Source: Corynebacterium provencense
Lineage (GTDB): Bacteria > Actinomycetota > Actinomycetes > Mycobacteriales > Mycobacteriaceae
DNA length: 64,000 nt
Reading direction: 5' to 3'
Assembly (NCBI GenBank): GCA_900049755.1
Contig: LT160592.1
Location: forward strand, 1,136,757 to 1,200,756
Shown here one piece after another: positions 37,162 through 45,881 of the stretch. The notes under the pieces were generated by a model that was not told the origin of the DNA, made no database searches, and saw nothing but the letters and a program-made list of their open reading frames with translations. Numbering within the stretch: the stretch's first letter is position 1; each line of letters begins with the position of its first letter. The translations under genes were made by a program, and so were the position numbers.

Positions 37162-37836
37162 ATGTGGACACGCGACGAGATGGCTGCGATAGCCGCGGCT
37201 GAGCTCACCGACGGCCAGTACGTGAACCTGGGCATCGGAATCCCCACGCTGGTGGCCGACAACCTCCCCGACGGTGTCAGCGTCCACCTCCAGAGCGAGA
37301 ACGGCATCCTCGGGATGGGCCCTCTCCCGTACGACGGTGAGGAGGACGCCGACCTCATCAACGCGGGGAAGGCGACGGTGACACTGGCAGAAGGAGCCTC
37401 CGTCTTCGATTCAGGGCTGTCCTTCGACATGATCCGGGGCGGTCACATCCACACCGCCATTCTCGGGGCGATGGAGGTCGCCGCCAACGGTGACCTCGCC
37501 AACTGGACGATCCCCGGGAAGATGGTCAAGGGAATGGGAGGTGCCATGGACCTGGTCGCCGGCACACCCCGGGTCATCGTCATCACCGACCATGTCACCA
37601 GGGACGGCGGCCCGAAGATCGTCGAGAGGTGCTCACTGCCGCTCACCGGGGTCGGCGTCGTCGACAGGATCATCACCGACCGGGCGGTCTTCGACATCAT
37701 CGACCACCGGCTGGTTCTCGTCCGGACCGCACCAGGCGTGGACGAGTCCGAGATCCGGCGGCTCACCGGCGCCGACTACGACATCTCACCCACCCTGTCG
37801 TCTCCGGACGGCTCGACGATCCGGGAGAACCGATGA
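37162..37836 (+). CDS. scoB: 3-oxoacid CoA-transferase subunit B
   Basis: 224 aa. The catalytic glutamate lies in [12 protein letters not shown] (Glu ~50). Other family segments are [39 protein letters not shown] and [26 protein letters not shown]. With ScoA it transfers CoA from succinyl-CoA to acetoacetate. The stop codon overlaps the thiolase start (ATGA), so the three genes are translationally coupled. Confidence 0.9.
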   Translation: MWTRDEMAAIAAAELTDGQYVNLGIGIPTLVADNLPDGVSVHLQSENGILGMGPLPYDGEEDADLINAGKATVTLAEGASVFDSGLSFDMIRGGHIHTAILGAMEVAANGDLANWTIPGKMVKGMGGAMDLVAGTPRVIVITDHVTRDGGPKIVERCSLPLTGVGVVDRIITDRAVFDIIDHRLVLVRTAPGVDESEIRRLTGADYDISPTLSSPDGSTIRENR

Positions 37837-39011
37837 CCGCGACCGCCTCGATAGTGGGCTACGCCAGGACCCCCTTCGCCCGTTTCAACGGGCAGCTCGC
37901 CGGCGTCCCGGCGACCGAGCTGGGCGCCCACGCGGCCGTGGCCGCACTGGCCCGAGCCGGAGTCTCCCCCGACCGGGTGGACATCACGGTCGTCGGACAG
38001 GTTCTCCAGGGTGGGGCGGGCCAGAATCCCGCCCGCCAGACCGCCGTGGGTGCGGGTGTCCCGATGACCGTCCCCGCCGTCACTCTCAACGCCGTCTGCC
38101 TGTCCGGTGCTGAGGCTGTCGCCCAGGCCGCCCGGCTCATCGCCACCGGCGAGGCGGACATCGTCCTCGCCGTCGGCCAGGAGTCCATGTCACAGGCACC
38201 GCACGCGGTCCGGCTGCGCAGCGGGGTACGGTACGGCGACGGCCAGCTGGTCGACACGCTCGACCATGACGCCCTCACCGATGCATTCGAGCACACCGGG
38301 ATGGGCGTCCTCACCGAGAAGGGGAACGGGAAACTGGGGCTGACCAGGGAGGAGCAGGACGCCTTCGCCGCCGGCTCCCATTCCCGGGCGGCGGCCTCCG
38401 GATCCTTCCTCGCCGGGGAGATCGCCCCGTTCACCGTCAACTCACGGAAGGGTTTCACCGTTGTCTCCTCCGATGACGGGGTACGGCCGGACACCACCAC
38501 CGGGCGTCTCGCTGTCCTCCGGCCGGCCTTCGACCGGGACCGGGGCACCATCACCGCCGGAAACAGCTCGCAGATCTCCGACGGTGCGGCGGCCCTGGTG
38601 ATCGCCAGCTCCACCGCCGTCCATGAGTTCGGACTGACAGTCATCGCCCGGATCGAGTCCACGGCATTCGTGGCCGGACCGGACGTGCAGCTCCACTCCC
38701 AGCCCGCCCACGCCATCTCTGTCGCGCTCGGCAGGCTGTCCGCCTCACCGGAGGATCTCCGGGCGGTGGAGATCAACGAGGCCTTCGCCGCCGTCGCCGT
38801 GCACTCGACCCGCGAACTGGGAGTGGACCCTGCGACAGTCAACCGTCACGGTGGTGCGATCGCACTGGGCCACCCACTGGGCGCTTCCGGCGTCCGCATC
38901 GTCGGCACGCTCGCCCGACAGCTCGCCGCCGTCGGCAGGGATTCCCTCGGTGCCGCCGGGATCTGTGGGGGCGGAGGTCAGGGCAGTGCCGTGATACTCC
39001 GGGCCTGCTGA
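37833..39011 (+). CDS. acetyl-CoA acetyltransferase (thiolase)
   Basis: 392 aa from ATG 37833. The nucleophile is Cys89 ([12 protein letters not shown]). The C-terminal active-site motifs are [33 protein letters not shown] (His) and [13 protein letters not shown] (Cys). It likely cleaves acetoacetyl-CoA to two acetyl-CoA as the last step of the acetone/acetoacetate route. It is the terminal gene of the scoA-scoB operon and converges with the GH3 gene. A beta-ketoadipyl-CoA thiolase is possible but no other beta-ketoadipate genes are present. Confidence 0.9.
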   Translation: MTATASIVGYARTPFARFNGQLAGVPATELGAHAAVAALARAGVSPDRVDITVVGQVLQGGAGQNPARQTAVGAGVPMTVPAVTLNAVCLSGAEAVAQAARLIATGEADIVLAVGQESMSQAPHAVRLRSGVRYGDGQLVDTLDHDALTDAFEHTGMGVLTEKGNGKLGLTREEQDAFAAGSHSRAAASGSFLAGEIAPFTVNSRKGFTVVSSDDGVRPDTTTGRLAVLRPAFDRDRGTITAGNSSQISDGAAALVIASSTAVHEFGLTVIARIESTAFVAGPDVQLHSQPAHAISVALGRLSASPEDLRAVEINEAFAAVAVHSTRELGVDPATVNRHGGAIALGHPLGASGVRIVGTLARQLAAVGRDSLGAAGICGGGGQGSAVILRAC

Positions 39012-39062
39012 GCGGACACTCCGGGCCGGCTCATCGATACTCCCGGCCGGCTCAGCGCCGGC

Positions 39063-41480
39063 TCAGCGGGTACCGGCGGCGTCCAACAGTTTCTGCAGGT
39101 CTTCCCGGGTGACCTTGCCGCCGGAGAGCGCGATGAGCCGCTCCAGGGGGACGCCACCGAGCAGATCGGCCAGCCCCACCCCCATCGACCCGGCGTCCGA
39201 CGCCGTACCCGACCCGGCGTCCGACGCCGTACCCGACCCCTGGTCGACGGGGCTCTCATCGGCGGTCTGCCCGGTCATGCCGCCGAGGGCGCGTCCGATC
39301 ATCTCCGCCACCGCCGGGTACTCGAGCGCCTCCGCCACCGTGGAATCGAGGGTCAGCGGTACGTCAGGGGCATTGCCCTCCAGCACCACCTCTGCACGTC
39401 CTCGCAGGTCACGACTGCTGGCACCGACGTGGAAGACATAACGACCCGACTCCAGCACCCACCGGTGCAGCCTGGTGTCCCGGTACTCGAGGTCACGCGG
39501 GTCGACGTGGATCTCCAGTTCAGCACTGTCACCGGGGTCGAGGGTGACGGTGCCGAACCCGACAAGAGCACGGGGCACCCTCTGCACCGCAGAGTCCGGG
39601 ACTTCGGCGTACACCTGCACGATCTCGCGTCCCCGACGGTGACCGGTGTTGGTCACCGTGACAGTCACCGTGACAGCCCCGCCTGCACCGTCACCGTCCA
39701 CGTCACCGTCCACGTGGGCGGTGACCCCGTCATAGCCGAAGGTGGTGTAGCTCAGACCGTGCCCGAACGGGACGGCGACGGACAGTTCACGGGCGTCGTA
39801 CCACCTGTACCCCACGTGCAGCCCCTCCGAATAGCGCACATGACCGTGTTCTCCCGGGAAGTCGAGGTAGGAGGGGGTGTCCCGTAGTCGGAGAGGAGAG
39901 GTTGAGGTGGTCTTGCCTGACGGGGAGACACGGCCGGAGAGAATGTCGGCGACCGCTGCCCCGCCCGCCTGACCGGCGAGGTTGGCGTCCAGCACCGCTC
40001 CCGCGTGGTCGAGTACCGGACGCAGTGCCAGCTCTCCCCCGTGGGACAGGACCACCACGACCCGGTTCTGGACGGCCGCCACCGCCTCAAGGAGGTGGAG
40101 CTGCTCCTCAGGAAGGTCGACACCGGTGCGGTCGAAGCCTTCGGACTCCTGGTCTGCGGCGAGACCGAGGAACACGACCGCGGCGTCCGCCGACGCGGCG
40201 TTCTGCACGGCCTCGGCGACGAGTGTGGCGTCCCGGCCGGAACCGTCGACGGTGAACCCGGGGGCGTAGGTCACGGGGACGTCCCAGGTGTCGCGGACGG
40301 CGTCCAGCACGGAAACCACCCTGGTCGGGTTGACGTGGGAACTGCCGCCGCCCTGGTAGCGGGGCTGGTCGGCGAAGACGCCGATGACCGCGACGGAGCC
40401 GGTCACTCCGGACAGGTCGAGGGGGAGCAGGTGGCGTCCGTCAACTTCCCTGTTGCTGAGCAGGACAACCGAGGACGCCGCGGCCTCCCGTGCCAGCTCA
40501 TGGTGTGCACCCCAGCCCTGGTCTCCCGGGGTCACCCTGCCTTCTGCGACAGCACTGTCGTGTTCCCGGTGGTAGCGGGCGGCGATGGCCGCGACCCGCG
40601 ACGCCGCGGTGGTGACCGCGTCCTCGTCGAGGTCCCCGGCCTGTACCGCGGCGACGACCTCTGCGTCGGCGGTGCCGCCGTCGGCGGGCATCTGCAGGTC
40701 CAGTCCCGCCCGGACGGATTCGACCCGGCCGCCGACGGCACCCCAGTCGGAGACGACCGCGCCCGTGAACCCCCATTCGGTGCGCAGGATGTCGGTGAGG
40801 AGTTCACGGCTGTGCCGCACCGGAACACCGTTGACCGCGTTGTAGGAACACATGACGGTGGCGGGTTCGGCGTCCTCGACGACCCGCCGGAAGGCGCGCA
40901 GGTAGACCTCGTGGAGGGGGCGTTCGTCGACGTCGGAGCTGACACGCATCCGGTCGGTCTCCTGGTTGTTCAGGGCGAAGTGTTTGACACTGGCTCCGAC
41001 CCCGCGACCCTGGAGTCCTGTCACCCAGGCACTGCCGAGGACGCCGGAGAGGTGCGGGTCCTCGGAGTAGTACTCGAAGTTGCGCCCGCCCAGCGGGGAC
41101 CGTTTGATGTTGATGCCGGGGCCGAGGACCACCTGGACGTCGGCTGCGAGTGCCTCGTCGGCGATCGCCGCGGCAACGCGGGAGACGAGGTCGGGGTCCC
41201 AGCTCTGCGACAGACAGGCGGCGGGAGGGAAACATGTCGCCGGTACCGCCCCGGCGATTCCGAGATGGTCGGTGGCCCCGTCCTGCCGGCGCAGGCCGTG
41301 GGGCCCGTCAGTCATGGTGATCGAGGGGACACCGGGGGTCGTCGCTGTCGCGGCGATCTCACGGGTGGTCCAGAAGTCCCGGCCGGACCCGAGGGAGGCC
41401 CGCTGCTCCAGGGTGAGGCCTGTGACGTCGAAGCCGCCGGTGCCGGTGGCCGGTTCATTGTGGAGGGTGCCGTCGCTCAT
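39063..41480 (-). CDS. glycoside hydrolase family 3 (beta-glucosidase-like)
   Basis: 805 aa, no signal peptide, so probably cytoplasmic. N-terminal (alpha/beta)8 domain: TMTDGPHGLR, GPGINIKRSPLGGRNFEYYSEDPHLSG, KHFALNNQETDR and the nucleophile Asp in VVSDWGAVGG. The second alpha/beta sandwich domain has AAVVFLGL and ESEGFDRTGVDLP. A fibronectin III-like domain lies at ~590-690. The tail has the repeat GSGTASDA twice, followed by a short helical segment (LADLLGGVPLERLIALSGG). AAAGGA precedes ATG 41480. It probably hydrolyses imported beta-glucosides; the substrate is not known. Confidence 0.9.
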   Translation of the reverse strand: MSDGTLHNEPATGTGGFDVTGLTLEQRASLGSGRDFWTTREIAATATTPGVPSITMTDGPHGLRRQDGATDHLGIAGAVPATCFPPAACLSQSWDPDLVSRVAAAIADEALAADVQVVLGPGINIKRSPLGGRNFEYYSEDPHLSGVLGSAWVTGLQGRGVGASVKHFALNNQETDRMRVSSDVDERPLHEVYLRAFRRVVEDAEPATVMCSYNAVNGVPVRHSRELLTDILRTEWGFTGAVVSDWGAVGGRVESVRAGLDLQMPADGGTADAEVVAAVQAGDLDEDAVTTAASRVAAIAARYHREHDSAVAEGRVTPGDQGWGAHHELAREAAASSVVLLSNREVDGRHLLPLDLSGVTGSVAVIGVFADQPRYQGGGSSHVNPTRVVSVLDAVRDTWDVPVTYAPGFTVDGSGRDATLVAEAVQNAASADAAVVFLGLAADQESEGFDRTGVDLPEEQLHLLEAVAAVQNRVVVVLSHGGELALRPVLDHAGAVLDANLAGQAGGAAVADILSGRVSPSGKTTSTSPLRLRDTPSYLDFPGEHGHVRYSEGLHVGYRWYDARELSVAVPFGHGLSYTTFGYDGVTAHVDGDVDGDGAGGAVTVTVTVTNTGHRRGREIVQVYAEVPDSAVQRVPRALVGFGTVTLDPGDSAELEIHVDPRDLEYRDTRLHRWVLESGRYVFHVGASSRDLRGRAEVVLEGNAPDVPLTLDSTVAEALEYPAVAEMIGRALGGMTGQTADESPVDQGSGTASDAGSGTASDAGSMGVGLADLLGGVPLERLIALSGGKVTREDLQKLLDAAGTR

Positions 41481-41555
41481 GTGGTCCTTTGTACGCGAAA
41501 CCGTGGGGCGGCAGAGCTGTGCCGGGAGACTGTCCGGCCACCGGTCAGGCGCCGG

Positions 41556-42839
41556 TCAGTACCGTCTGGACAGTCCCAGTCCCACCAGAGACAGTACGAC
41601 GGTGACCACCGAGAACACCGTCGTCGAACCCACCAGGCCCAGGGGAATGGTGAGGAACCCCGCCAACATCGCGGGCACCGCCAGCGCCAGGTAGCCGACG
41701 ATGAAGTAGGAGGTCGTCACCGCAGTTCTCTGTCCTGCGGGTACCCGGGAGGTCATCGCCCGCAGCCCCGTCATGAAGGTCAGCCCCTGGCCCACACCAC
41801 CGCACACCGACGCCACGATCAGCAGGGCCAGACTGTCGACTGCGAGAGCCACGATGACGGTCACCGAGCAGACGGTGATCAGCACCAGTCCGAGCACGGT
41901 CAGAGTCCGGTCGGACCAGCCGCGCAACAGGATCTGGGCGCCGGCCGAGGCGAGGAACAGGGCCGCGGTCACCGTCGCCACCGTCGCGGGGGAACTGATT
42001 CCCAGGTCGTGGGTCATGAAGGTCGGTGCAAGCGAGGAGAAGACACCGCACACCGTGTAGCCTGCGACCACCCCGGGGACTGCGGCGACGAACAGTCCGC
42101 GCACCGGGGCGGGAACGGCCGGCACCCGCGGCCGGGGCAGCCATCCCCCGTACCGGCCGACGTGGACACCGACGTGGACACCGACGTGGCCACCTCCGCC
42201 ACGTTCCACCCGGTCGCGCACACCGGGCAGCAGCAGCACCGCCACCGCGAGCATGAGGGCGTGGACGACGAACGGCCAGACCAGCGGGCGGTCCACGACA
42301 GCGGCGACGCACCCGGCGACGAGGACGCCCAGACCCAGGCCGCCGATGTTCGCTGCGGTGGACACCGCGGCGGCCAGGGTGGCGCGTCCTTCCGGAGCGT
42401 TCTCCATGACCGTCACCGTCCCCGTCCCGGTGAATATCCCGGCGGCGAAGCCGGACAGGATCCGGCCGAGGTACATCAGGACCAGTCCTGCGGCGGTCCC
42501 GCCCGTGGCCTCCGCCCCGGAACCTGCGGCGGGCAGCCCGGCCACCAGGAACAGCAGTGCGGAGAGCACGGACAGACCGAGGGCGAGGGCGAGGACAGGG
42601 CGTCTGCCGAGGGTGTCGGAGAGGCCCCCGAAGATCACGAGTCCGGCGACGACGCCCACGGCGTAGACGGCGAAGAGCACAGTTGTCGCCGCCGACCCGA
42701 ATCCGAAGGCGGCCGACATCGTCGGATACAGCGGGGTGGGCAGGGTCGTCCCCATCATCACGACGGCGAAGATGTACGCCGCGGCCGTCAGTGACCGCGC
42801 GGTGGCGGGCCGGGTGCTGCGGGTGCGGGGGGAGTTCAC
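41556..42839 (-). CDS. major facilitator superfamily transporter
   Basis: 427 aa from GTG 42839, which follows a TAGGAT -10 box by 8 nt. About 12 membrane segments. MFS motif A is GGLSDTLGRRPVL between helices 2 and 3, and helix 5 has a motif C-like GGLGLGVLVAG. The central loop is basic with a Gly/His/Val repeat (GGHVGVHVGVHVGRYGG). It resembles drug/proton antiporter-type exporters of the sugar efflux group. It is divergent from the gluconokinase-like gene and may be an exporter linked to sugar-acid metabolism; the substrate is unknown. Confidence 0.82.
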   Translation of the reverse strand: MNSPRTRSTRPATARSLTAAAYIFAVVMMGTTLPTPLYPTMSAAFGFGSAATTVLFAVYAVGVVAGLVIFGGLSDTLGRRPVLALALGLSVLSALLFLVAGLPAAGSGAEATGGTAAGLVLMYLGRILSGFAAGIFTGTGTVTVMENAPEGRATLAAAVSTAANIGGLGLGVLVAGCVAAVVDRPLVWPFVVHALMLAVAVLLLPGVRDRVERGGGGHVGVHVGVHVGRYGGWLPRPRVPAVPAPVRGLFVAAVPGVVAGYTVCGVFSSLAPTFMTHDLGISSPATVATVTAALFLASAGAQILLRGWSDRTLTVLGLVLITVCSVTVIVALAVDSLALLIVASVCGGVGQGLTFMTGLRAMTSRVPAGQRTAVTTSYFIVGYLALAVPAMLAGFLTIPLGLVGSTTVFSVVTVVLSLVGLGLSRRY

Positions 42840-42954
42840 AGGGAGTCATCCTACGACCGCCCGACCCGTCGTGCCGGGCTGTCGTGCCGGCCTGTCGGGC
42901 ACCGCTGTCCTGCCGACTGTCTTCGGCATCGAACGCCGCGTATGGTGCTGTCTC

Positions 42955-43584
42955 ATGTCTTCGAAGTTCCCGCCTGTGCATGTTGTTCTCACGGGTGTCT
43001 GCGGTACCGGGAAAACCGGTGTCGCCGAATATCTCTCCCGGGTCACGGGAATGCCTGTCGTCAGCGCCGACGACTTCCATCCCGCCACCAACCGACGCAA
43101 GCTGGCCACCGGCCAGGATCTCTGCAGTGCCGACTTCACACCGGTCCTGCACCGGATGCGCGACTGGATCGCCGACCGCGCCCTGTCCGGCACTTCCGCG
43201 ATCGTGACCTGCCCTCCCCTGAGCCGGGAGAACCGGGACCTGCTCCGCGAGGCGGAGAGCCTCTCCGAGCTTTCCGGGGAGGACGCCACCCGCCTTCTCG
43301 TCATCGAGCTCAGTGCTCCGCGCGACGTGCTGGTCGAACGTCTGGCCAACCGCCCCGACCACATCGTCCCGGTCTCCGTCCTCGACTCCCAGCTCGCCTC
43401 CGTCGAGCCCCTGGACGACGACGAGTTCGGTGCCGTCGTCGACGCCTCCGGTCATCCCGAGGATGTCGCCGACACCGTCCTCGACACCGTCGCCCGTCTG
43501 AGGACGGCCGGCGCGGTGGCGGTGGGCAGGGCGAGTCTGGCCGACCGCAGGGCCGAGCAGTCCCGGCACGCCGTGGAACAGTAG
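42955..43584 (+). CDS. gluconokinase-like P-loop kinase, divergent paralogue
   Basis: 209 aa from ATG 42955, 8 nt after a TATGGT -10 box. The P-loop is GVCGTGKT and the acid/sugar-binding segment ADDFHPATNRRKLATG aligns with the DDFHP-NKxKMASG motif of GntK. The conserved DEDRWPWL segment is replaced by CSADFTPVL, and CSALRHSYRD by CPPLSRENRD. It may phosphorylate a different sugar acid or be impaired. It precedes the canonical gntK by 102 bp and has its own promoter. Confidence 0.75.
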   Translation: MSSKFPPVHVVLTGVCGTGKTGVAEYLSRVTGMPVVSADDFHPATNRRKLATGQDLCSADFTPVLHRMRDWIADRALSGTSAIVTCPPLSRENRDLLREAESLSELSGEDATRLLVIELSAPRDVLVERLANRPDHIVPVSVLDSQLASVEPLDDDEFGAVVDASGHPEDVADTVLDTVARLRTAGAVAVGRASLADRRAEQSRHAVEQ

Positions 43585-43686
43585 GCCGGGGTCGGGGAAG
43601 GACGTCGGACCTGCTCCGACGGCGGTGCCTGACACGTCCGGCCCGTCCTCTGTTCCCGTGACCGTCAGGTCGGTATGGTCTGCCTT

Positions 43687-44283
43687 ATGCCCTCGAAACC
43701 GACCGACAGTTCACAGCCCGTTCACCTCGTGATCATGGGGGTGAGCGCGAGCGGGAAAACCACCCTCGCTGAGCGTCTTGCCGAGGTCACCGGCTTCCCC
43801 TACGCCGAAGCCGATGACTTCCACCCGGAATCCAACAAGCAGAAGATGGCCTCCGGGCATCCCCTCACCGACGAAGACCGCTGGCCCTGGCTGCACAGTC
43901 TCGCCGACTGGATGGTCGCCCACGCCGAATCCGGGGAGTCCAGTGTGGTCACCTGCTCCGCACTCAGGCACAGCTACCGGGATGTCCTCCGCGAGGCCGA
44001 CGGTGTCCACGACGGCAGGGTCCTGTTCGTCGAACTGGACGCGCCCGCACCGGTCCTCCTTGAACGCCTGAACGACCGCAGCGGACATTTCATGCCCGCG
44101 TCCCTGCTCGACAGTCAGCTGGACACACTCGAACCGCTGACCGGGGACGAGAACGGCCTCACCCTGGACGCCACGGTCGACCCGGAGACCCTCGTCGCCG
44201 AGGTCCTCGCCGCCGCGGGACTGCCCCCGGCAGTCCCCGGCACCGGGGTCTCCGGTGACCTCACCGGCGGAGTTCCGGCATGA
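43687..44283 (+). CDS. gntK: gluconokinase
   Basis: 198 aa from ATG 43687, 7 nt after a TATGGT -10 box, so probably leaderless. Canonical GntK: P-loop GVSASGKTT, ADDFHPESNKQKMASGHPLTDEDRWPWL, CSALRHSYRDVLREAD and SGHFMPASLLDSQLDTLEP. It phosphorylates D-gluconate to 6-phosphogluconate for the pentose phosphate pathway. The stop overlaps the gntP start (ATGA), so kinase and permease are coupled. Confidence 0.93.
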   Translation: MPSKPTDSSQPVHLVIMGVSASGKTTLAERLAEVTGFPYAEADDFHPESNKQKMASGHPLTDEDRWPWLHSLADWMVAHAESGESSVVTCSALRHSYRDVLREADGVHDGRVLFVELDAPAPVLLERLNDRSGHFMPASLLDSQLDTLEPLTGDENGLTLDATVDPETLVAEVLAAAGLPPAVPGTGVSGDLTGGVPA

Positions 44284-45674
44284 CCGCGCTCCTGGCGGCG
44301 GAGACGGAGGTCGTCACCTCCGCCTCCGATTCCCGCCTCGTGATGTCCGCGGTCATCGGCATCGCGCTGATCATCGTCCTGATCGTCTGGGCGAAGATCC
44401 ATCCTTTCCTGTCCCTCATGCTCGGCTCAGCGGCGCTCGCCGTCGTCGCCGGTATTCCCCTGGTGGAGACCTTCAGCTCCTTCTCCTCCGGATTCGGTGG
44501 CACTGTCGGTGATGTCGGCGTCCTCATCGCCCTCGGCGCGATCATCGGACAGTTCCTCGTCACCTCCGGGGCCGCTGACGCGATCGTGGACGCCTTCCTC
44601 GACCACACCTCACCTGCCCTGCGCCCGTGGGTCATCGCCGGGCTGGCGATGCTGCTCGGCATCCCGCTGTTCTTCGAGGTCGGGATCGTCCTGCTCATCC
44701 CGGTGGTCATCCTGGCCGCACGGCGGTCCCGGCTGCCCCTGATCCTGCTGGGCATTCCCGCACTCGCCGGACTGTCCGCCCTCCACGCCCTGGTCCCGCC
44801 GCACCCCGGTCCCCTCATCGCGGTGGACGCCCTGGGGGCGAACCTCGGCCTGACCCTGGCACTGGGGCTGCTGGTGTCGATCCCCGTGGTGATCGTCTCC
44901 GGTCCGTTGTCCGCGAAGATCATGGCGAAGTACGTGCCGATCTCCGCCCCTCCGGCAGCGGCCGGGGACACCGCCGGCACCACCGGTGACGGTACCGACC
45001 GGCCCCGGCCCTCCGTCGCCCGCGGGCTGACCGTGGTCCTGCTGCCGGTGGTGATGATGCTCTCGCGCACCGTCGTCGAGTCGACACAGGTGGACGAGAA
45101 CTCCGTCGTCTACAAGACCTTCGAGTTCCTCGGCGAGCCGATCGTCGCACTGCTGGCCACCGTACTGGTCGGAATGACCCTGCTGGGTCTTCTCCAGGGC
45201 CGCACCGCCAAGGAGGTCTCTGACACGGTCGGGGCGTCCTTCGGCCCCATCGCCGGGGTGATCCTGATCGTCGGTGCCGGCGGAGGTTTCAAGCAGACAC
45301 TGGTGGACACCGGTGTCGCCGACGTGATCGGGGGCTGGGTGCAGGATGCGCCGGTCTCCACCCTGGTCGCCGGTTGGCTGGTCGCGGTGTTCATCCGCCT
45401 GGCGACCGGTTCTGCGACCGTCGCGACCGTCACCGCCGCAGGGATCATGGCTCCCCTCGCCGAGGGGATGCCCTCGGTGGAGGTCTCCCTGCTGGTGCTG
45501 GCGATCGGCGCCGGGTCAGTGTTCTTCTCCCACGTCAACGACGCCGGTTTCTGGCTGGTCAAGGAGTACTTCGGTATGACGGTGCCCCAGACCCTGAAGA
45601 CCTGGTCGGTGATGGAGACGGTCCTGTCGGTCTCTGCGCTGCTCGTGGTGCTGCTGCTGAACCTGATCGTCTGA
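44280..45674 (+). CDS. gntP: gluconate permease, GntP family
   Basis: 464 aa with ~12 membrane segments. Family motifs: IPLFFEVGIVLLIPVVILA, LHALVPPHPGPLIAVDALGANLGLTLALG, IRLATGSATVATVTAAGIMAPL and FSHVNDAGFWLVKEYFGM. A hydrophilic loop (~220-240, GDTAGTTGDGTDRPRP) separates the halves. It is a proton-coupled gluconate importer, coupled to gntK. No GTATAC element lies upstream, so it seems outside the GntR regulon next door. Confidence 0.93.
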   Translation: MTALLAAETEVVTSASDSRLVMSAVIGIALIIVLIVWAKIHPFLSLMLGSAALAVVAGIPLVETFSSFSSGFGGTVGDVGVLIALGAIIGQFLVTSGAADAIVDAFLDHTSPALRPWVIAGLAMLLGIPLFFEVGIVLLIPVVILAARRSRLPLILLGIPALAGLSALHALVPPHPGPLIAVDALGANLGLTLALGLLVSIPVVIVSGPLSAKIMAKYVPISAPPAAAGDTAGTTGDGTDRPRPSVARGLTVVLLPVVMMLSRTVVESTQVDENSVVYKTFEFLGEPIVALLATVLVGMTLLGLLQGRTAKEVSDTVGASFGPIAGVILIVGAGGGFKQTLVDTGVADVIGGWVQDAPVSTLVAGWLVAVFIRLATGSATVATVTAAGIMAPLAEGMPSVEVSLLVLAIGAGSVFFSHVNDAGFWLVKEYFGMTVPQTLKTWSVMETVLSVSALLVVLLLNLIV

Positions 45675-45758
45675 CCGGACAGTTCCCGGGACTATCTGGA
45701 CCAGGTGGTCTCCGGAGGCCTGGCGGGGCGTCCACCGGCTCCGCCGTCGACGTCACCC

Positions 45759-45774
45759 CGTGAGGTAGATCACG
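45759..45774. promoter_or_regulatory. GlxR/CRP-type site
   Basis: CGTGAGGTAGATCACG contains the complete GTGA-NN-TA-NN-TCAC core of the GlxR consensus; only the outermost bases differ. It lies 108 bp before the second permease gene and upstream of the GntR-type element at 45818, suggesting carbon-source control of this operon. Confidence 0.6.
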
Positions 45775-45817
45775 AAAAGTCATTGTCTCCTCCAAACCGT
45801 TCACGTACCCTCTTCAA

Positions 45818-45835
45818 GTATACCGAAGCGCATAC
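45818..45835. promoter_or_regulatory. GTATAC-N6-GCATAC element (regulon site 1)
   Basis: GTATAC, six bases (CGAAGC), GCATAC, 46 bp before the GTG of the second GntP-family permease. Same architecture as the elements at 48411, 51751 and 52655. Assigned by inference to the FCD-type GntR regulator at 51806. Confidence 0.65.
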
Positions 45836-45881
45836 CTAAGGATCGCACCGCAGAGCGGCACCCGAAACCGGAGGAGGAACC

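Noticed and set aside
36415-39011. Beta-ketoadipate genes pcaI-pcaJ-pcaF with a PcaR-type IclR regulator
   Set aside because: The ScoA loop reads GGFGLCGVP as in acetoacetate CoA-transferases, no other pca genes are present, and acetone carboxylase next door supplies acetoacetate. Not fully excluded.
40005-42794. A 929-codon open frame on the plus strand opposite the GH3 and MFS genes
   Set aside because: Antisense shadow with His/Gly/Gln-rich low-complexity translation; GH3 and MFS motifs on the minus strand are unambiguous.
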